From NCBI GenBank assembly GCA_000991645.1, contig LBRX01000002.1, positions 1-44,311 of the forward strand: a DNA stretch of 44,311 nucleotides. Reading direction: 5' to 3'. Position 1 is the stretch's first letter; each line of letters starts with the position of its first letter. Source of the DNA: Candidatus Moranbacteria bacterium GW2011_GWE2_36_40. Lineage in GTDB: Bacteria > Patescibacteriota > Minisyncoccia > Moranbacterales > GWC2-37-73. Position numbers and translations under genes: made by a program. This document shows, piece by piece, positions 8,901 to 16,226 of this stretch. The notes beneath the pieces were generated by a model. The model searched no databases. It worked only from the letters and a program-made list of their open reading frames with translations, and was not told the DNA's origin.

Positions 8901-9502
8901 TAGTAAGTGAGAACAAAAAAACTGTTACTATCAAAATTGAAACTGTTGACGGAGAAATTACAGAATGCCAAGTTCCAAGCGAATCAACATTAGTTGTTTC
9001 AAAAGGACAACTGATTGGTAAAGGAACACAATTTAATGAGGGTCATATTGATCTTAAAAAGTTGTTTGAGACCATGGGGCAAGAGGCAATCCAGCGCTAT
9101 GTTATTGGAGAAGTTAAGGAGATTTATGCTGCACAAGGAGAACCTCTTCAAGACAAACATGTTGAAGTTATCATTCGTCAAATGCTTTCTCGTGTGAAAG
9201 TTTTGACTGCTGGTGACACTGATCTTTTGCCTGGAGACATTGTTGAAAAAGATCAATTTGAAGAATCTAATAATGAAGCAATTGCTGCTAAAGAAGAAAT
9301 TGCAACTGGTGAGCAACTCATTATGGGAATCACCAAGGTTGCTCTTTCAACCGAATCATTCCTTTCAGCTGCATCCTTCCAAGAAACTGCTCGCGTCCTC
9401 ATTAACGCTGCAGTAACCGGAAAAGATGATCGTCTACGAGGACTTAAGGAAAATGTAATTATCGGACGCTTGATTCCTGCGGGAACTGGATACCGAAAGT
9501 AA
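5924..9502 (+). CDS. rpoC: DNA-directed RNA polymerase subunit beta'
   Basis: RpoC holds the catalytic magnesium site of RNA polymerase. The protein has 1192 residues. The N-terminal zinc site is CYCGKYKRIRYKGIVCDKC at about 65-85. The catalytic loop NADFDGDQMAVHVPL is at about 505-520. The bridge and trigger region includes EPGTQLTMRTFHTGG at about 940. A second Cys cluster is CKSKRGICRHCYG at about 905. The ATG at 5924 has no clean Shine-Dalgarno sequence; an AGGAG lies too far upstream, within the repeat. It is co-transcribed with rpoB and followed by a terminator at 9636-9666. No repeat insertion is visible. Confidence 0.98.
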   Translation: MENITKVSDFNSVRLRLASPDAIMNWSHGEITKPETINYRTQRYEKDGLFCEKIFGPSKDWECYCGKYKRIRYKGIVCDKCGVEVTRSIVRRERMGHIKLAVPVSHIWFLRGVPSKIGSALGLGVQDLEKVIYFSAYIIKDVNEAERTRVIDQLEQEYKSKQKEIKGGKTENERGAEAMLDELRDQYKGVKDDLKNLKPMQILSELEYFNLSSRFGQVFSAGIGAEAVRAVLESMDIEKMIKHVKKELENEDTADKKKLFKRMKLFQGFKKASLKLEWMLPTAIPVIPPDLRPMVALDGGRFATSDLNDLYRRIINRNNRLKKLIDLGAPEVITRNEKRMLQEAVDALFDNSARKGQSSVAASTGQRRPLRSLADALKGKQGRFRQNLLGKRVDYSGRSVIVVGPQLKLHQAGLPKKMALELFKPFIINKLIEKEFAHNVRTAGRMVDAEAEEAYEILDEIIEHHYVLLNRAPTLHRLSIQAFQPVLIEGKAIQVHPMVCAAFNADFDGDQMAVHVPLTDQAREESANIMLSSKNLLKPASGEPIAVPSKDIVLGIYFITHIKAGVKGEGKIFATDEEAILAYQMGFIAVNAKIKVDINGEILETSAGRIMLNDILPEELRFVNEELTQKEIKQLVAKMLRMKGQEETAAFIDRIKALGFKMAGRSGISWGMDDLKQSPVKKDAMVKAEEEVATINGQYAVGLLTEEERKNRVIEIWNRTKNLIADDVKASLDKEGSVYTMVHSKARGSESVVVQMMGMKGLVAGPTGETIELPVKSSFKEGFNVLEYFISTHGARKGMADTALRTATAGYLTRRLVDVSQDIIVRDEDCGDVEGAYMYKEDSDRVGQSFAVRVEGRYLVEDVIDPATKKVIVKAGTMATKEDGLAVETANVEKVKIRSVVTCKSKRGICRHCYGIDLGRSELVKIGQAVGVVAAQAIGEPGTQLTMRTFHTGGVAGGSDITQGLPRVEEIFECRPPKGEAVISEVDGKIVEIVSENKKTVTIKIETVDGEITECQVPSESTLVVSKGQLIGKGTQFNEGHIDLKKLFETMGQEAIQRYVIGEVKEIYAAQGEPLQDKHVEVIIRQMLSRVKVLTAGDTDLLPGDIVEKDQFEESNNEAIAAKEEIATGEQLIMGITKVALSTESFLSAASFQETARVLINAAVTGKDDRLRGLKENVIIGRLIPAGTGYRK

Positions 9503-9505
9503 TAG

Positions 9506-9541
9506 ACAGCTTATTAGGCATTAGCTTTTTAGCTTCTTAGG
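9506..9541 (-). repeat. AAGCTAATGCCT-type repeat after rpoC
   Basis: Read on the minus strand this is AAGAAGCTAAAAAGCTAATG followed by CCTAATAAGCTG. The same words occur in frame inside uvrC at 26706-26738 and 27108-27136, so this is an interspersed short repeat and not a by-product of rpoC. Confidence 0.65.
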
Positions 9542-9559
9542 GAATACGAAATACTTATA

Positions 9560-9595
9560 ACCTGTCATTCCTGCGTAGGCGGGAATCCAGGACCT
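9560..9595. repeat. REP-like hairpin in the rpoC 3' region
   Basis: CCTG-TCATTCCTGCG pairs with CGGGAATCCAGG around TAGG. It is of the common ATTCC-CGC type seen in many genomes as an intergenic palindrome. Confidence 0.6.
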
Positions 9596-9635
9596 TAGCA
9601 CAACTTTGCTCAGTATAGAGCAGTATGGAAACATC

Positions 9636-9667
9636 AAACGTCTCACGAAAGTGGGGCGTTTTTTGTG
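9636..9667 (+). terminator. intrinsic terminator of rpoBC
   Basis: AACGTCTCAC pairs with GTGGGGCGTT (one G-T) around a GAAA tetraloop and ends in TTTTTT. It ends the rpoBC transcript. Confidence 0.85.
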
Positions 9668-9697
9668 TTGACAGAAGATTATTTTTTATGCAATAAT
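9668..9697 (+). promoter_or_regulatory. promoter of the small zinc-ribbon gene
   Basis: TTGACA at 9668-9673 is followed after 17-18 bases by CAATAAT (9691-9697). It lies directly behind the rpoC terminator and ahead of a gene with a strong Shine-Dalgarno sequence. Confidence 0.65.
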
Positions 9698-9750
9698 ATG
9701 GAGTCGGTGCTTCATTGAAAGCATCAATATTCCAAGGGAGGGAACAAAAA

Positions 9751-9921
9751 ATGAAATGTCCAGTATGTGAGACTAGGAATGAAATTGATCTTGGTAAGTC
9801 AGACGGTTATTCTTCGGAGTCGCCAGTAAAAGAATGTGGTAAATGCGGCTTGGTATGGCGCATTGTGCCAGATGGAAATGATGGTGGTAGGCTCGATATT
9901 ATACATCAACCACAGCCATAG
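9751..9921 (+). CDS. 56-residue zinc-ribbon protein
   Basis: The ATG at 9751 is preceded by AAGGGAGGG, a strong Shine-Dalgarno sequence at correct distance, so I prefer it to the TTG at 9715. The protein opens MKCPVCETRNEIDLG and has a second pair ECGKCGLVWR about 30 residues later, giving a CPxC...CGxC zinc ribbon. The rest is short, with no membrane segment. Function is unknown; such ribbons bind nucleic acid or partner proteins. It has its own promoter and terminator and therefore forms a single-gene unit. Confidence 0.8.
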   Translation: MKCPVCETRNEIDLGKSDGYSSESPVKECGKCGLVWRIVPDGNDGGRLDIIHQPQP

Positions 9922-9970
9922 ACAGCAAAAATAATTTATATTTTTTGTGTGCATTGTTCATATGAAAAAT

Positions 9971-10005
9971 GAAAAACCTTAGCAAAAAATGCTGAGGTTT
10001 TTTGC
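9971..10005 (+). terminator. terminator of the zinc-ribbon gene
   Basis: AAAACCTTAGCA pairs with TGCTGAGGTTTT around an A-rich loop and ends in TTTTTT. Confidence 0.85.
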
Positions 10006-10045
10006 TTTAAAGACGGCTTAACGAGCACTTATCCACAGTGTTTTC

Positions 10046-10074
10046 TTGCAGTGTTAATATAGTAGTGATATAAT
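10046..10074 (+). promoter_or_regulatory. lexA promoter
   Basis: TTGCAG at 10046-10051 and TATAAT at 10069-10074 have exact 17-base spacing. A leader of about 50 AT-rich bases follows. I do not see a GAAC-N4-GTTC (Gram-positive type) or CTGT-N8-ACAG (E. coli type) LexA box here, so the operator must be another sequence or lie elsewhere. Confidence 0.75.
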
Positions 10075-10132
10075 AGTATTGTTAGGAAGAAAATAATAAT
10101 AAAAATTTAATTTAATAATTTACAAAAAAAAT

Positions 10133-10801
10133 ATGGAAGTGAAGTTGACTGCGAAACAAAAAAACATTCTCGAATCAATTCGAGAACTCACCATGCAAAA
10201 AGGTGAAAAACCAACCAGCTATCGTGTTTGCAAACATCTTGTTGCTCAAGGAGCAAAAGAGAGCATGAAATCAGTGATGCAAGTAATTGAATCATTGGAA
10301 AAAAAGGAACTCATTACTCGCGATGATAAAAAGAAAATTTATCTCGTAGAAAATGATAGTTATGGCGACGCTCAAAACGTTATGTCTATTCCACTTTATG
10401 GTTTGGCATCTTGTGGAGAGGCTTTGGCTTATGCTGATGATAGTGGCACTGATGATTTCTTGCAACTTTCAAGGAGCTTGTTTCAACGCCCTGAGCCAGA
10501 AAAATTGTTTGCAGTTAAAGCTCTAGGAGATTCCATGAATAAAGAGGGAATTAGTGATGGAGACTATGTGATCTTTGAAAAAGCCGAAGGACAAAGTGAT
10601 TTTGAGGGCAAGATCGTGGTTGCTGTGATCAACGGGATGGCCACCATTAAACGTTATAAAAATGTTGGAAAGGGGATTATTGGTCTTTTCCCTCATTCCA
10701 CCAATTTTACTCATCATCCAATCTATCTTTCTGAGGCGGATGTAGTTTTTATTGCTGGGATTTTTAAGAAAGTGTTGCCTGTAAAATTTGTTAGTTTATA
10801 A
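10133..10801 (+). CDS. lexA: LexA-type SOS repressor
   Basis: LexA represses DNA-damage genes and cuts itself when bound to RecA filaments. The 222 residues comprise an N-terminal winged helix-turn-helix (about 1-72; LTAKQKNILESI start) and an S24 peptidase domain (about 83-222). The catalytic pair is Ser134 (GDSMNKEG) and Lys173 (ATIKRY). The cleavage site is unusual: the usual Ala-Gly is replaced by Cys94-Gly95 in LASCGEAL, like the Cys-Gly of UmuD. No Y-family polymerase gene is adjacent, and the complete HTH argues for a repressor, not UmuD. No Shine-Dalgarno sequence precedes the ATG. recA lies 4 kb downstream. Confidence 0.9.
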   Translation: MEVKLTAKQKNILESIRELTMQKGEKPTSYRVCKHLVAQGAKESMKSVMQVIESLEKKELITRDDKKKIYLVENDSYGDAQNVMSIPLYGLASCGEALAYADDSGTDDFLQLSRSLFQRPEPEKLFAVKALGDSMNKEGISDGDYVIFEKAEGQSDFEGKIVVAVINGMATIKRYKNVGKGIIGLFPHSTNFTHHPIYLSEADVVFIAGIFKKVLPVKFVSL

Positions 10802-10819
10802 TATATTTCTTCCATGTCT

Positions 10820-10867
10820 TTCTCTCCTCAGTTGAGGAGAGATGTCCGTAGGACAGAGAGGTTGATA
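10820..10867. repeat. CTCTCC double-hairpin repeat, copy 1
   Basis: CTCTCCTCA/TGAGGAGAG is followed by AT, a second stem GTCC/GGAC with loop GTA, then AGAGAGGTT. The copy at 25491-25545 has the same frame but a longer second stem (GTCCCGAT/ATCGGGAC). The 280-base gap between lexA and ftsK otherwise holds only AT-rich sequence. Confidence 0.75.
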
Positions 10868-11081
10868 TGAGCATGAAAGAAGTGAGGTGATTTATTTTAG
10901 AAAATTTATTGTTAATAGAAAAAAGTACCTTAAAAATAAAACAGAATAATAAAAAGTAGAAGTAAATCTTGATATGTGCTAAAATAAGCATGTTATGTTT
11001 AAAAAGGTGCATATTATCCAATCTAGATTCAGTTGAATTCTTGTGGCGTTTACGCCATTTGAGTTTGCAAACATATATAGT

Positions 11082-13454
11082 ATGGGAAGACGAAAAAAAC
11101 AAGAAGTTGAAGTTGAAAAGGAGGAATTATTTTCCATTATGCATGGTGATGCCAAGCGAAGTGTGGCAGCAATTTTTTTGTTCACTTTTGCAGTGTTGTT
11201 TGTGCTAGGATTCTTGGCTGATGCAAAAATTATCGGAAGCGGACTTTTGTTGGATTGGCTTAATCTGTTGGCGGGGCTGATTTTTGGAATAGGAAAATAT
11301 ATTTCTCCGGTAGTTTTGGTAATTGCTGGAATAATTTTACTTTTTCGCAAGGAAACATTGTTTTATGTTTCAAAATTATTGGGCCTTACAATTGCATTCT
11401 CTAGTGTTTTGGGATTAATTCATATTTTGGCCTATGATGGTGAGAAAATGTTGAGTATTGCAAAGGCTGGAGAAGGCGGTGGTTTTATTGGATATATTTT
11501 TGCAATAATTTTTCTGAAATTAGCTGGGACAATAGGAGGAAGTGTTATTTTGGTTTCTCTTTTTTTAATTGGTGTTATTGTTGCTTTCAATTTTTCATTG
11601 ATAACTTTGCTTAAGAAATTTATTAAGGAAAAAGTTGATCAGGAAAAAGTGGAAGCAGAAGATAATGAAATTGTTGATGATGTTGATGAAGATTCAGAAG
11701 AAGATGTCGATGAAGATCCAATTATTGAAGTTGAAAATGAAAATCTTTCCAAAAAAACAGAGTTTGTGCAAGATCCAAATGAGGACGAAGAAAAAGAGAG
11801 TCGCATGGCTAATGTGCTCAAGAAAGCTGCAGCCTGGAAGCCTAAGGGAGAAAAAAATAAAGAAAAGAAAGAGCAGATTGAGGATCTTGATTGGGAGCTC
11901 CCTCCAGTTTCACTTTTGGAATCTTCTATCGAGAAAGCGCAAGGGGGAGATGTTGAAAAAAATGCAAAAATTATTCAAGAAACCTTGCTTAATTTTGGTA
12001 TTGAGGTTGAATTGGGCGAAATTAAAACTGGTCCAACCGTAACTCAGTATAGTTTTCGTCCTGCTGTTGGTGTGAAATTAAGCAGAATCACAACGCTCAG
12101 TAGCGACTTGGCTTTGCGTTTGGCGGCACGTCAGGTTCGCATAGAAGCTCCAATTCCAGGAAGATCATTGGTTGGAATAGAAGTTCCAAACAAAACAACT
12201 GCCACAATAAGATTGCCAGAGCTTTTGCAAGCCTTGGAATTTGAAAATAGGAAATCAAATTTGTTGTTGGCGCTAGGAAAGGACGTTAGTGGAAATTATA
12301 TTTTTGGAGATTTGAAAAAGATGCCACATTTGTTGATTGCTGGTTCTACTGGCAGTGGAAAAAGTGTTTGCGTCAACACAATTTTAATATCGATGCTGTA
12401 TCAAAATTCTCCTCAGGATTTGAAGTTGATATTGGTTGATCCAAAGCGTGTTGAGCTTACTCCATATAATGGAATTCCACATTTATTGACTGACGTGATT
12501 GTTGAAAATGGGAAGGTTTTGAGTGCATTAAAATGGGCCATTGGAGAGATGGAACGTCGATACAAGATCTTGCAAAAGGTTGGTTCTAAAGATATTTCTT
12601 CTTTCAATAAAAAAGCTGAGAGTGGAGAGCTGTTCAAAAATATTAATACTGAAACAGGTGAAATAACTGAAGAATGTGTTGAAAAAATTCCATATATTGT
12701 TATTGTTATTGATGAATTGGCTGATTTGATGGCATCTCATGGAAAAGAGGTTGAGGGAGCTATCATACGCTTGGCTCAAATGGCTAGAGCAGTAGGAATT
12801 CATTTGATTCTTAGTACTCAAAAACCAATAGTGACTGTTATCACAAGTCTTATCAAATCAAACATACCAACACGTATTGCATTTCGTGTTCCGTCATTGA
12901 TGGATTCTAGAACAATTTTGGATGCAAGTGGTGCCGAAAAACTTCTGGGAAATGGTGACATGCTTTTTTCTGCAGCTGAGGCTGTTGATCTTAGGCGCGT
13001 GCAAGGAGTTTTTGTTTCAGAAGAAGAAGTTAAAAGGGTTGTCGAATTCATTAAAGGTCAAAGATCTGAAAAAATGGAGGATAACTTGGATGATGAAATA
13101 GTTGTTGGTGAATCAAAACCTGAAGGAAACAAAAATGGGGAAGTGAAAACCGTGCAATATGCTGATAAAATAGATTTTGATTCCATTGAGGCTAGTGACC
13201 AAGAAGATTTATTGTACGATGAAGCCAAAAAAATCGTCATTCAATCTGGGAAAGCGTCATCATCTCTTTTGCAAAGAAGACTCAGGGTTGGATATTCAAG
13301 GGCTGCACGATTGATTGATATGTTGGAGGAAAGAGGTATTATAGGTGCGGCTGATGGAGCTAAACCTCGTGAAATCCTGGTTGGCAACAATGATCAGCCA
13401 CAATATGAAGAACCAATGATGGACCAAGTAGCGAGGGATAAATGGCAAATGTAA
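11082..13454 (+). CDS. ftsK: DNA translocase FtsK/SpoIIIE
   Basis: FtsK pumps chromosome ends through the closing septum. Starting at ATG 11082 the protein has 790 residues; an upstream GTG at 11043 would add 13 residues that lack family character. The N-terminal third has four hydrophobic segments (about 25-175), followed by a very acidic linker (EDNEIVDDVDEDSEEDVDED). The motor domain carries Walker A AGSTGSGKSV at about 420 and Walker B IVIVIDELADL at about 545. The C-terminal winged gamma domain (YDEAKKIVIQSGKASSSLLQ to RGIIG) recognises polar DNA motifs in the family. No Shine-Dalgarno sequence is seen. A TGCTAAAAT extended -10-like sequence lies at 10978-10986. Confidence 0.95.
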   Translation: MGRRKKQEVEVEKEELFSIMHGDAKRSVAAIFLFTFAVLFVLGFLADAKIIGSGLLLDWLNLLAGLIFGIGKYISPVVLVIAGIILLFRKETLFYVSKLLGLTIAFSSVLGLIHILAYDGEKMLSIAKAGEGGGFIGYIFAIIFLKLAGTIGGSVILVSLFLIGVIVAFNFSLITLLKKFIKEKVDQEKVEAEDNEIVDDVDEDSEEDVDEDPIIEVENENLSKKTEFVQDPNEDEEKESRMANVLKKAAAWKPKGEKNKEKKEQIEDLDWELPPVSLLESSIEKAQGGDVEKNAKIIQETLLNFGIEVELGEIKTGPTVTQYSFRPAVGVKLSRITTLSSDLALRLAARQVRIEAPIPGRSLVGIEVPNKTTATIRLPELLQALEFENRKSNLLLALGKDVSGNYIFGDLKKMPHLLIAGSTGSGKSVCVNTILISMLYQNSPQDLKLILVDPKRVELTPYNGIPHLLTDVIVENGKVLSALKWAIGEMERRYKILQKVGSKDISSFNKKAESGELFKNINTETGEITEECVEKIPYIVIVIDELADLMASHGKEVEGAIIRLAQMARAVGIHLILSTQKPIVTVITSLIKSNIPTRIAFRVPSLMDSRTILDASGAEKLLGNGDMLFSAAEAVDLRRVQGVFVSEEEVKRVVEFIKGQRSEKMEDNLDDEIVVGESKPEGNKNGEVKTVQYADKIDFDSIEASDQEDLLYDEAKKIVIQSGKASSSLLQRRLRVGYSRAARLIDMLEERGIIGAADGAKPREILVGNNDQPQYEEPMMDQVARDKWQM

Positions 13455-13457
13455 AAA

Positions 13458-13553
13458 ACACGATTCGAAACTACGAATGGCATTCGAATCTACGAACAAA
13501 CGCAAATTTTTTTCGTAGATTCGTATATGTTTAGTAGTTTCGTATCGGTATGT
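13458..13553. repeat. inverted-repeat element before the RodZ-like gene
   Basis: The left arm (13458-13497) and right arm (13512-13553) pair over about 40 bases with a few mismatches; key words are TTCGTAGATTCG and GTAGTTTCG. A diverged copy lies directly before recA (14585-14672). The start codon of the downstream gene overlaps its right end. Confidence 0.8.
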
Positions 13554-14566
13554 GTATGGTTAGATTCACCACTAAAAAGATAGATTCATTGACCCTTGGA
13601 GAGCGCATGAAAAAGTTGAGAGATGAGCGCAGACTAAGCTTGATGGAAATTTCAAAGCATACCAAAATTCAAGTAAAATATCTTGAATATATTGAAGATG
13701 GTGTGTACGCCAAACTCCCAGCTGATGTTTACGTGAAGGGATTTTTGAGAAGCTATGCAATTTTTATGGGCTTGAGTGAATCAAACATAATTAAACAATT
13801 TGAACGAGAAAAGGGTATTCATAAAAATATCAAAAAAGTTGTCGAAGATGAAAATGTGGGAAAACCTTTGAAATTTTCAAGTTTGGTTATCACACCAAAA
13901 ATGATTATTGTGACATCCATATTATTGCTAGTAGCGTCTAGTTTTGTTTATTTGTATATGCAAGTGAATAATTTCGTTTCCAAGCCTAGATTGGTAATAA
14001 TGGCTCCATCTGATGGATCAAGGGTAAATGGAAATTCTGTGCATGTTACTGGAATTGCTGAGAAAGATGCATTGGTCTTCATAAATGATCAGCCAATACT
14101 AGTAAGTGAAAAAGGAGAATTCAGTGAGGATGTTGGACTCACGCCAGGAGTAAATAGCATAAGTATTAAGGCGCGAAGTAAATTCAACAAAGAAGCTGTC
14201 GAGTCTATTATTGTTAATGCTGATTTTGAAAACAATGTTTCTGAGCAGTCAGACAATGCTATTGTTGACGAGCTGAATCAGCAAATTCAACCAGTTCAAT
14301 CATTGGAACCAATAAAACTTGAAATTCACGTAAGTCCTAATCCAACTTGGATGTCAATTGAAGCTGATGGAAATCTTGTTTATAGCGGCGTTCTTTTGCC
14401 GGATTCTGTTCAAGCATTTGATGCTAATGAGAATGTTAGCATAACATCTGGAAAAGGAAATGAAACTTTTGTTAAAATAAACGGTAAAGAGTTTGGTGCA
14501 CTTAGCACTGATGGTACTGTTGTGCGTGATGTCAAATATAATGCGAAGGGGAAGATTGAAAATTAA
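13550..14566 (+). CDS. RodZ-like membrane protein with HTH_25 domain
   Basis: The protein has 338 residues, starting at ATG 13550 or 13556. An N-terminal Cro/RodZ-type helix-turn-helix covers about 15-85 (LGERMKKLRDERRLSLMEIS). One transmembrane segment lies at about 121-143 (MIIVTSILLLVASSFVYLYM). An Ig-like segment at about 150-225 (PSDGSRVNGNSVHVTGIAEK) resembles glucodextranase-B/Big domains. A C-terminal DUF4115-like region covers about 255-335. RodZ links the MreB cytoskeleton to the wall machinery; domain order matches, but identity with RodZ is by layout. Its place between ftsK and recA suggests co-regulation with division. Confidence 0.8.
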   Translation: MCMVRFTTKKIDSLTLGERMKKLRDERRLSLMEISKHTKIQVKYLEYIEDGVYAKLPADVYVKGFLRSYAIFMGLSESNIIKQFEREKGIHKNIKKVVEDENVGKPLKFSSLVITPKMIIVTSILLLVASSFVYLYMQVNNFVSKPRLVIMAPSDGSRVNGNSVHVTGIAEKDALVFINDQPILVSEKGEFSEDVGLTPGVNSISIKARSKFNKEAVESIIVNADFENNVSEQSDNAIVDELNQQIQPVQSLEPIKLEIHVSPNPTWMSIEADGNLVYSGVLLPDSVQAFDANENVSITSGKGNETFVKINGKEFGALSTDGTVVRDVKYNAKGKIEN

Positions 14567-14584
14567 TAAAATTAAAAAAAATAA

Positions 14585-14672
14585 ATACGATCAAAAACAA
14601 CAAACTATTCTTTAATCTCCAAAAATTATTTTGTGTAGATTCGGATATATTTTGTAGTTTGGTATCGGTATA
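14585..14672. repeat. diverged inverted-repeat element before recA
   Basis: The right arm 14632-14671 shares GTAGATTCG, GTAGTTT and GTATCGGTAT in order and spacing with the right arm of the element at 13458-13553. The left arm (about 14585-14619: ACGATC, AAACTA, AATCT) is its degenerate reverse complement. It lies 6 bases before the recA ATG. Confidence 0.7.
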
Positions 14673-14677
14673 CAAAA

Positions 14678-15712
14678 ATGGCGAAAGAAAAAAAGGCACC
14701 AAAGGATGCCGTGGAAAAACACAAGCAAGCTGATAAAAAAGATATAGATAAATTGGTTGATGATATGCAGGAAAAATTTGGGGAAGGAATGTTGATGAAA
14801 TTGGGAGATGTAAAAAGAGTTGATGTTGAATCTATCCCAACAGGATCTATTTCTTTGGATATAGCTATGGGGATAGGCGGTGTTCCTCGCGGAAGAATTG
14901 TTGAGATTTATGGACCTGAATCTTCTGGAAAAACAACCTTAACTTTACATATTGTTGCTAATGCTCAAAAAAATGGCGGAACAGCTGCATTCGTTGATGC
15001 GGAACATGCTCTTGATCCTGAATATGCCCAAAAGATCGGTGTCGATATTAAAAACCTATTAGTTTCTCAGCCAGATACTGGCGAACAAGCTTTGGACATT
15101 GTTGAATCATTGGTGCGCTCAAGTATGGTGGATGTGATTGTGGTGGACTCTGTGGCGGCGTTGGTTCCAAAGGCTGAGATTGAGGGGGAGATGGGAGATC
15201 AGCATGTTGGACGTCAAGCAAGGTTGATGAGTCAAGCCTTGAGAAAACTTACAGCAATTATTTCTCGTTCAAATACGACAGTGATTTTCATTAATCAGAT
15301 TCGTATGAAAATTGGAGTGATGTTTGGAAATCCTGAGACAACAACTGGTGGACAAGCTTTAAAATTTTATTCTTCAGTGCGAGTTGAAGTTCGTCGAGCT
15401 GCTCAAATTAAAAAAGGAGAGGATGTTGTTGGAAATCGCGTGAAAGTTAAGATTGTAAAAAACAAAGTTGCGCCACCTTTTAAAACTGCTGAATTTGATA
15501 TTATGTACAACGAAGGAATTTCTTTGGCTGGAGATTTGCTGGATGCGGGAGTGAAGTTTGAGATAGTAAAAAAATCCGGCAATTCTCTTTCTTATGGGGA
15601 AACAAAGCTTGGAGCTGGTCGTGAAAGTGCCAAGGTATTTTTAAAAGAAAATTCTAAAATTGCTGATAAGATTTTCAAGGAAATCTCAGAAAAAGCCAAG
15701 CTTGCAGCATAA
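14678..15712 (+). CDS. recA: RecA recombinase
   Basis: RecA forms filaments on single-stranded DNA for recombination and triggers LexA self-cleavage. The protein has 344 residues, normal length. Walker A is GPESSGKTT at about 85-93; DAEHALDPEYAQKIGVD follows; Walker B is VDVIVVDSV at about 150; loop L2 is MFGNPETTTGGQALKFYSS at about 215-233. The N-terminus has a longer lysine-rich lead than E. coli RecA. No Shine-Dalgarno sequence is present; the inverted-repeat element sits directly before the start. Confidence 0.98.
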   Translation: MAKEKKAPKDAVEKHKQADKKDIDKLVDDMQEKFGEGMLMKLGDVKRVDVESIPTGSISLDIAMGIGGVPRGRIVEIYGPESSGKTTLTLHIVANAQKNGGTAAFVDAEHALDPEYAQKIGVDIKNLLVSQPDTGEQALDIVESLVRSSMVDVIVVDSVAALVPKAEIEGEMGDQHVGRQARLMSQALRKLTAIISRSNTTVIFINQIRMKIGVMFGNPETTTGGQALKFYSSVRVEVRRAAQIKKGEDVVGNRVKVKIVKNKVAPPFKTAEFDIMYNEGISLAGDLLDAGVKFEIVKKSGNSLSYGETKLGAGRESAKVFLKENSKIADKIFKEISEKAKLAA

Positions 15713-15785
15713 AAATTTTAAGATTATGTTTTTTTTGAAAATTGTCTGCCAGCCAAGCAGGCAAGAAAATTCTGAAGTTATAATT

Positions 15786-15817
15786 TCAGCAAAAAGTACA
15801 TTTGACTTTTTGCTGAT
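15786..15817. terminator. perfect 12-bp inverted repeat after recA
   Basis: TCAGCAAAAAGT (15786-15797) pairs with ACTTTTTGCTGA around ACATTTG. There is no long T-run on the plus strand. Its right arm contains the -35 box of the next promoter, so it could serve as recA terminator, operator, or both. Confidence 0.55.
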
Positions 15818-15830
15818 TTGGGTGTATAAT
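15802..15830 (+). promoter_or_regulatory. strong promoter after recA
   Basis: TTGACT at 15802-15807 and TATAAT at 15825-15830 have 17-base spacing. It drives a structured leader and the 46-residue ORF at 15991. Confidence 0.75.
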
Positions 15831-15845
15831 GTATTTATAGGGATA

Positions 15846-15938
15846 AGAACCGGGTGATTTATTGCCACGGTTCTTTTCTTTAAGATAAAAGTAAATAATA
15901 AATAAATCATTAATTTTTGCTCGGGGGAGCAATAAAAA
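15846..15938 (+). promoter_or_regulatory. structured leader with terminator-like hairpin
   Basis: About 10 bases after the expected start, AGAACCG pairs with CGGTTCT and is followed by TTTTCTTT, like an early terminator. A second hairpin, TTTTTGCTC/GAGCAATAAAAA with loop GGGG, lies at 15915-15939, and a GTTAAAT element follows. The arrangement could be an attenuator; no known riboswitch class is recognised. Confidence 0.45.
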
Positions 15939-15941
15939 CAT

Positions 15942-15984
15942 CCCAGTTAAATAGTGCGGAGTACCGCAATTTAACAGGGTAAAC
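15942..15984. repeat. GTTAAAT-family element, copy 5
   Basis: GTTAAAT/ATTTAAC arms enclose the inner stem TGCGG/CCGCA with loop AGTA; the tail is AGGGTAAAC. It ends 6 bases before the start codon at 15991. Confidence 0.85.
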
Positions 15985-15990
15985 AAAAAT

Positions 15991-16131
15991 ATGGAGACAA
16001 CACACAAGTGTCCTCATTGTGACAAAAGAGCCAAGCATGAGGCACAACAAGAGGAATTTAATTTGGCAGTTTTGGTTTCACTGGTTCCTCTGATGGTTTT
16101 CACTCTATTTGGACAAATTGGACTTTTCTAA
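15991..16131 (+). CDS. 46-residue zinc-ribbon peptide with one membrane segment
   Basis: The ORF reads METTHKCPHCDKRAKHEAQ, then a hydrophobic helix LAVLVSLVPLMVFTLFGQIG, ending at TAA. It has half a zinc-ribbon (CPHC) and a single C-terminal transmembrane helix, so it may dimerise around zinc or anchor to a partner. It has a strong upstream promoter and a terminator right after it, which supports a real gene despite the small size. There is no Shine-Dalgarno sequence; a repeat fills the ribosome-binding region. Function is unknown. Confidence 0.65.
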   Translation: METTHKCPHCDKRAKHEAQQEEFNLAVLVSLVPLMVFTLFGQIGLF

Positions 16132-16143
16132 GCCCAAATTGAA

Positions 16144-16170
16144 ATCCCGCTTTCGTGCGGGGTTTTTGTT
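16144..16170 (+). terminator. terminator of the 46-residue gene
   Basis: ATCCCGC pairs with GCGGGGT around TTTCGT, followed by TTTTTGTTTTT. Confidence 0.85.
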
Positions 16171-16226
16171 TTTGGTTTGTATCTGTTATATTTTTTTATT
16201 TCTTGATTGCAGTATATTTTTATAGC

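Noticed and set aside
9636..10005. Prophage or integrative element around the small genes
   Set aside because: No integrase, attachment repeat or phage gene is present, and the neighbours are all housekeeping genes.
10791..11102. 103-residue minus-strand ORF between lexA and ftsK
   Set aside because: It covers a palindromic repeat and AT-rich promoter sequence and lacks a ribosome-binding site or recognisable residues.
13455..13500. tRNA-like TTCGAATC words near the RodZ-like gene
   Set aside because: No acceptor stem, anticodon arm or CCA-proximal stem can be folded; the words belong to the inverted-repeat element.
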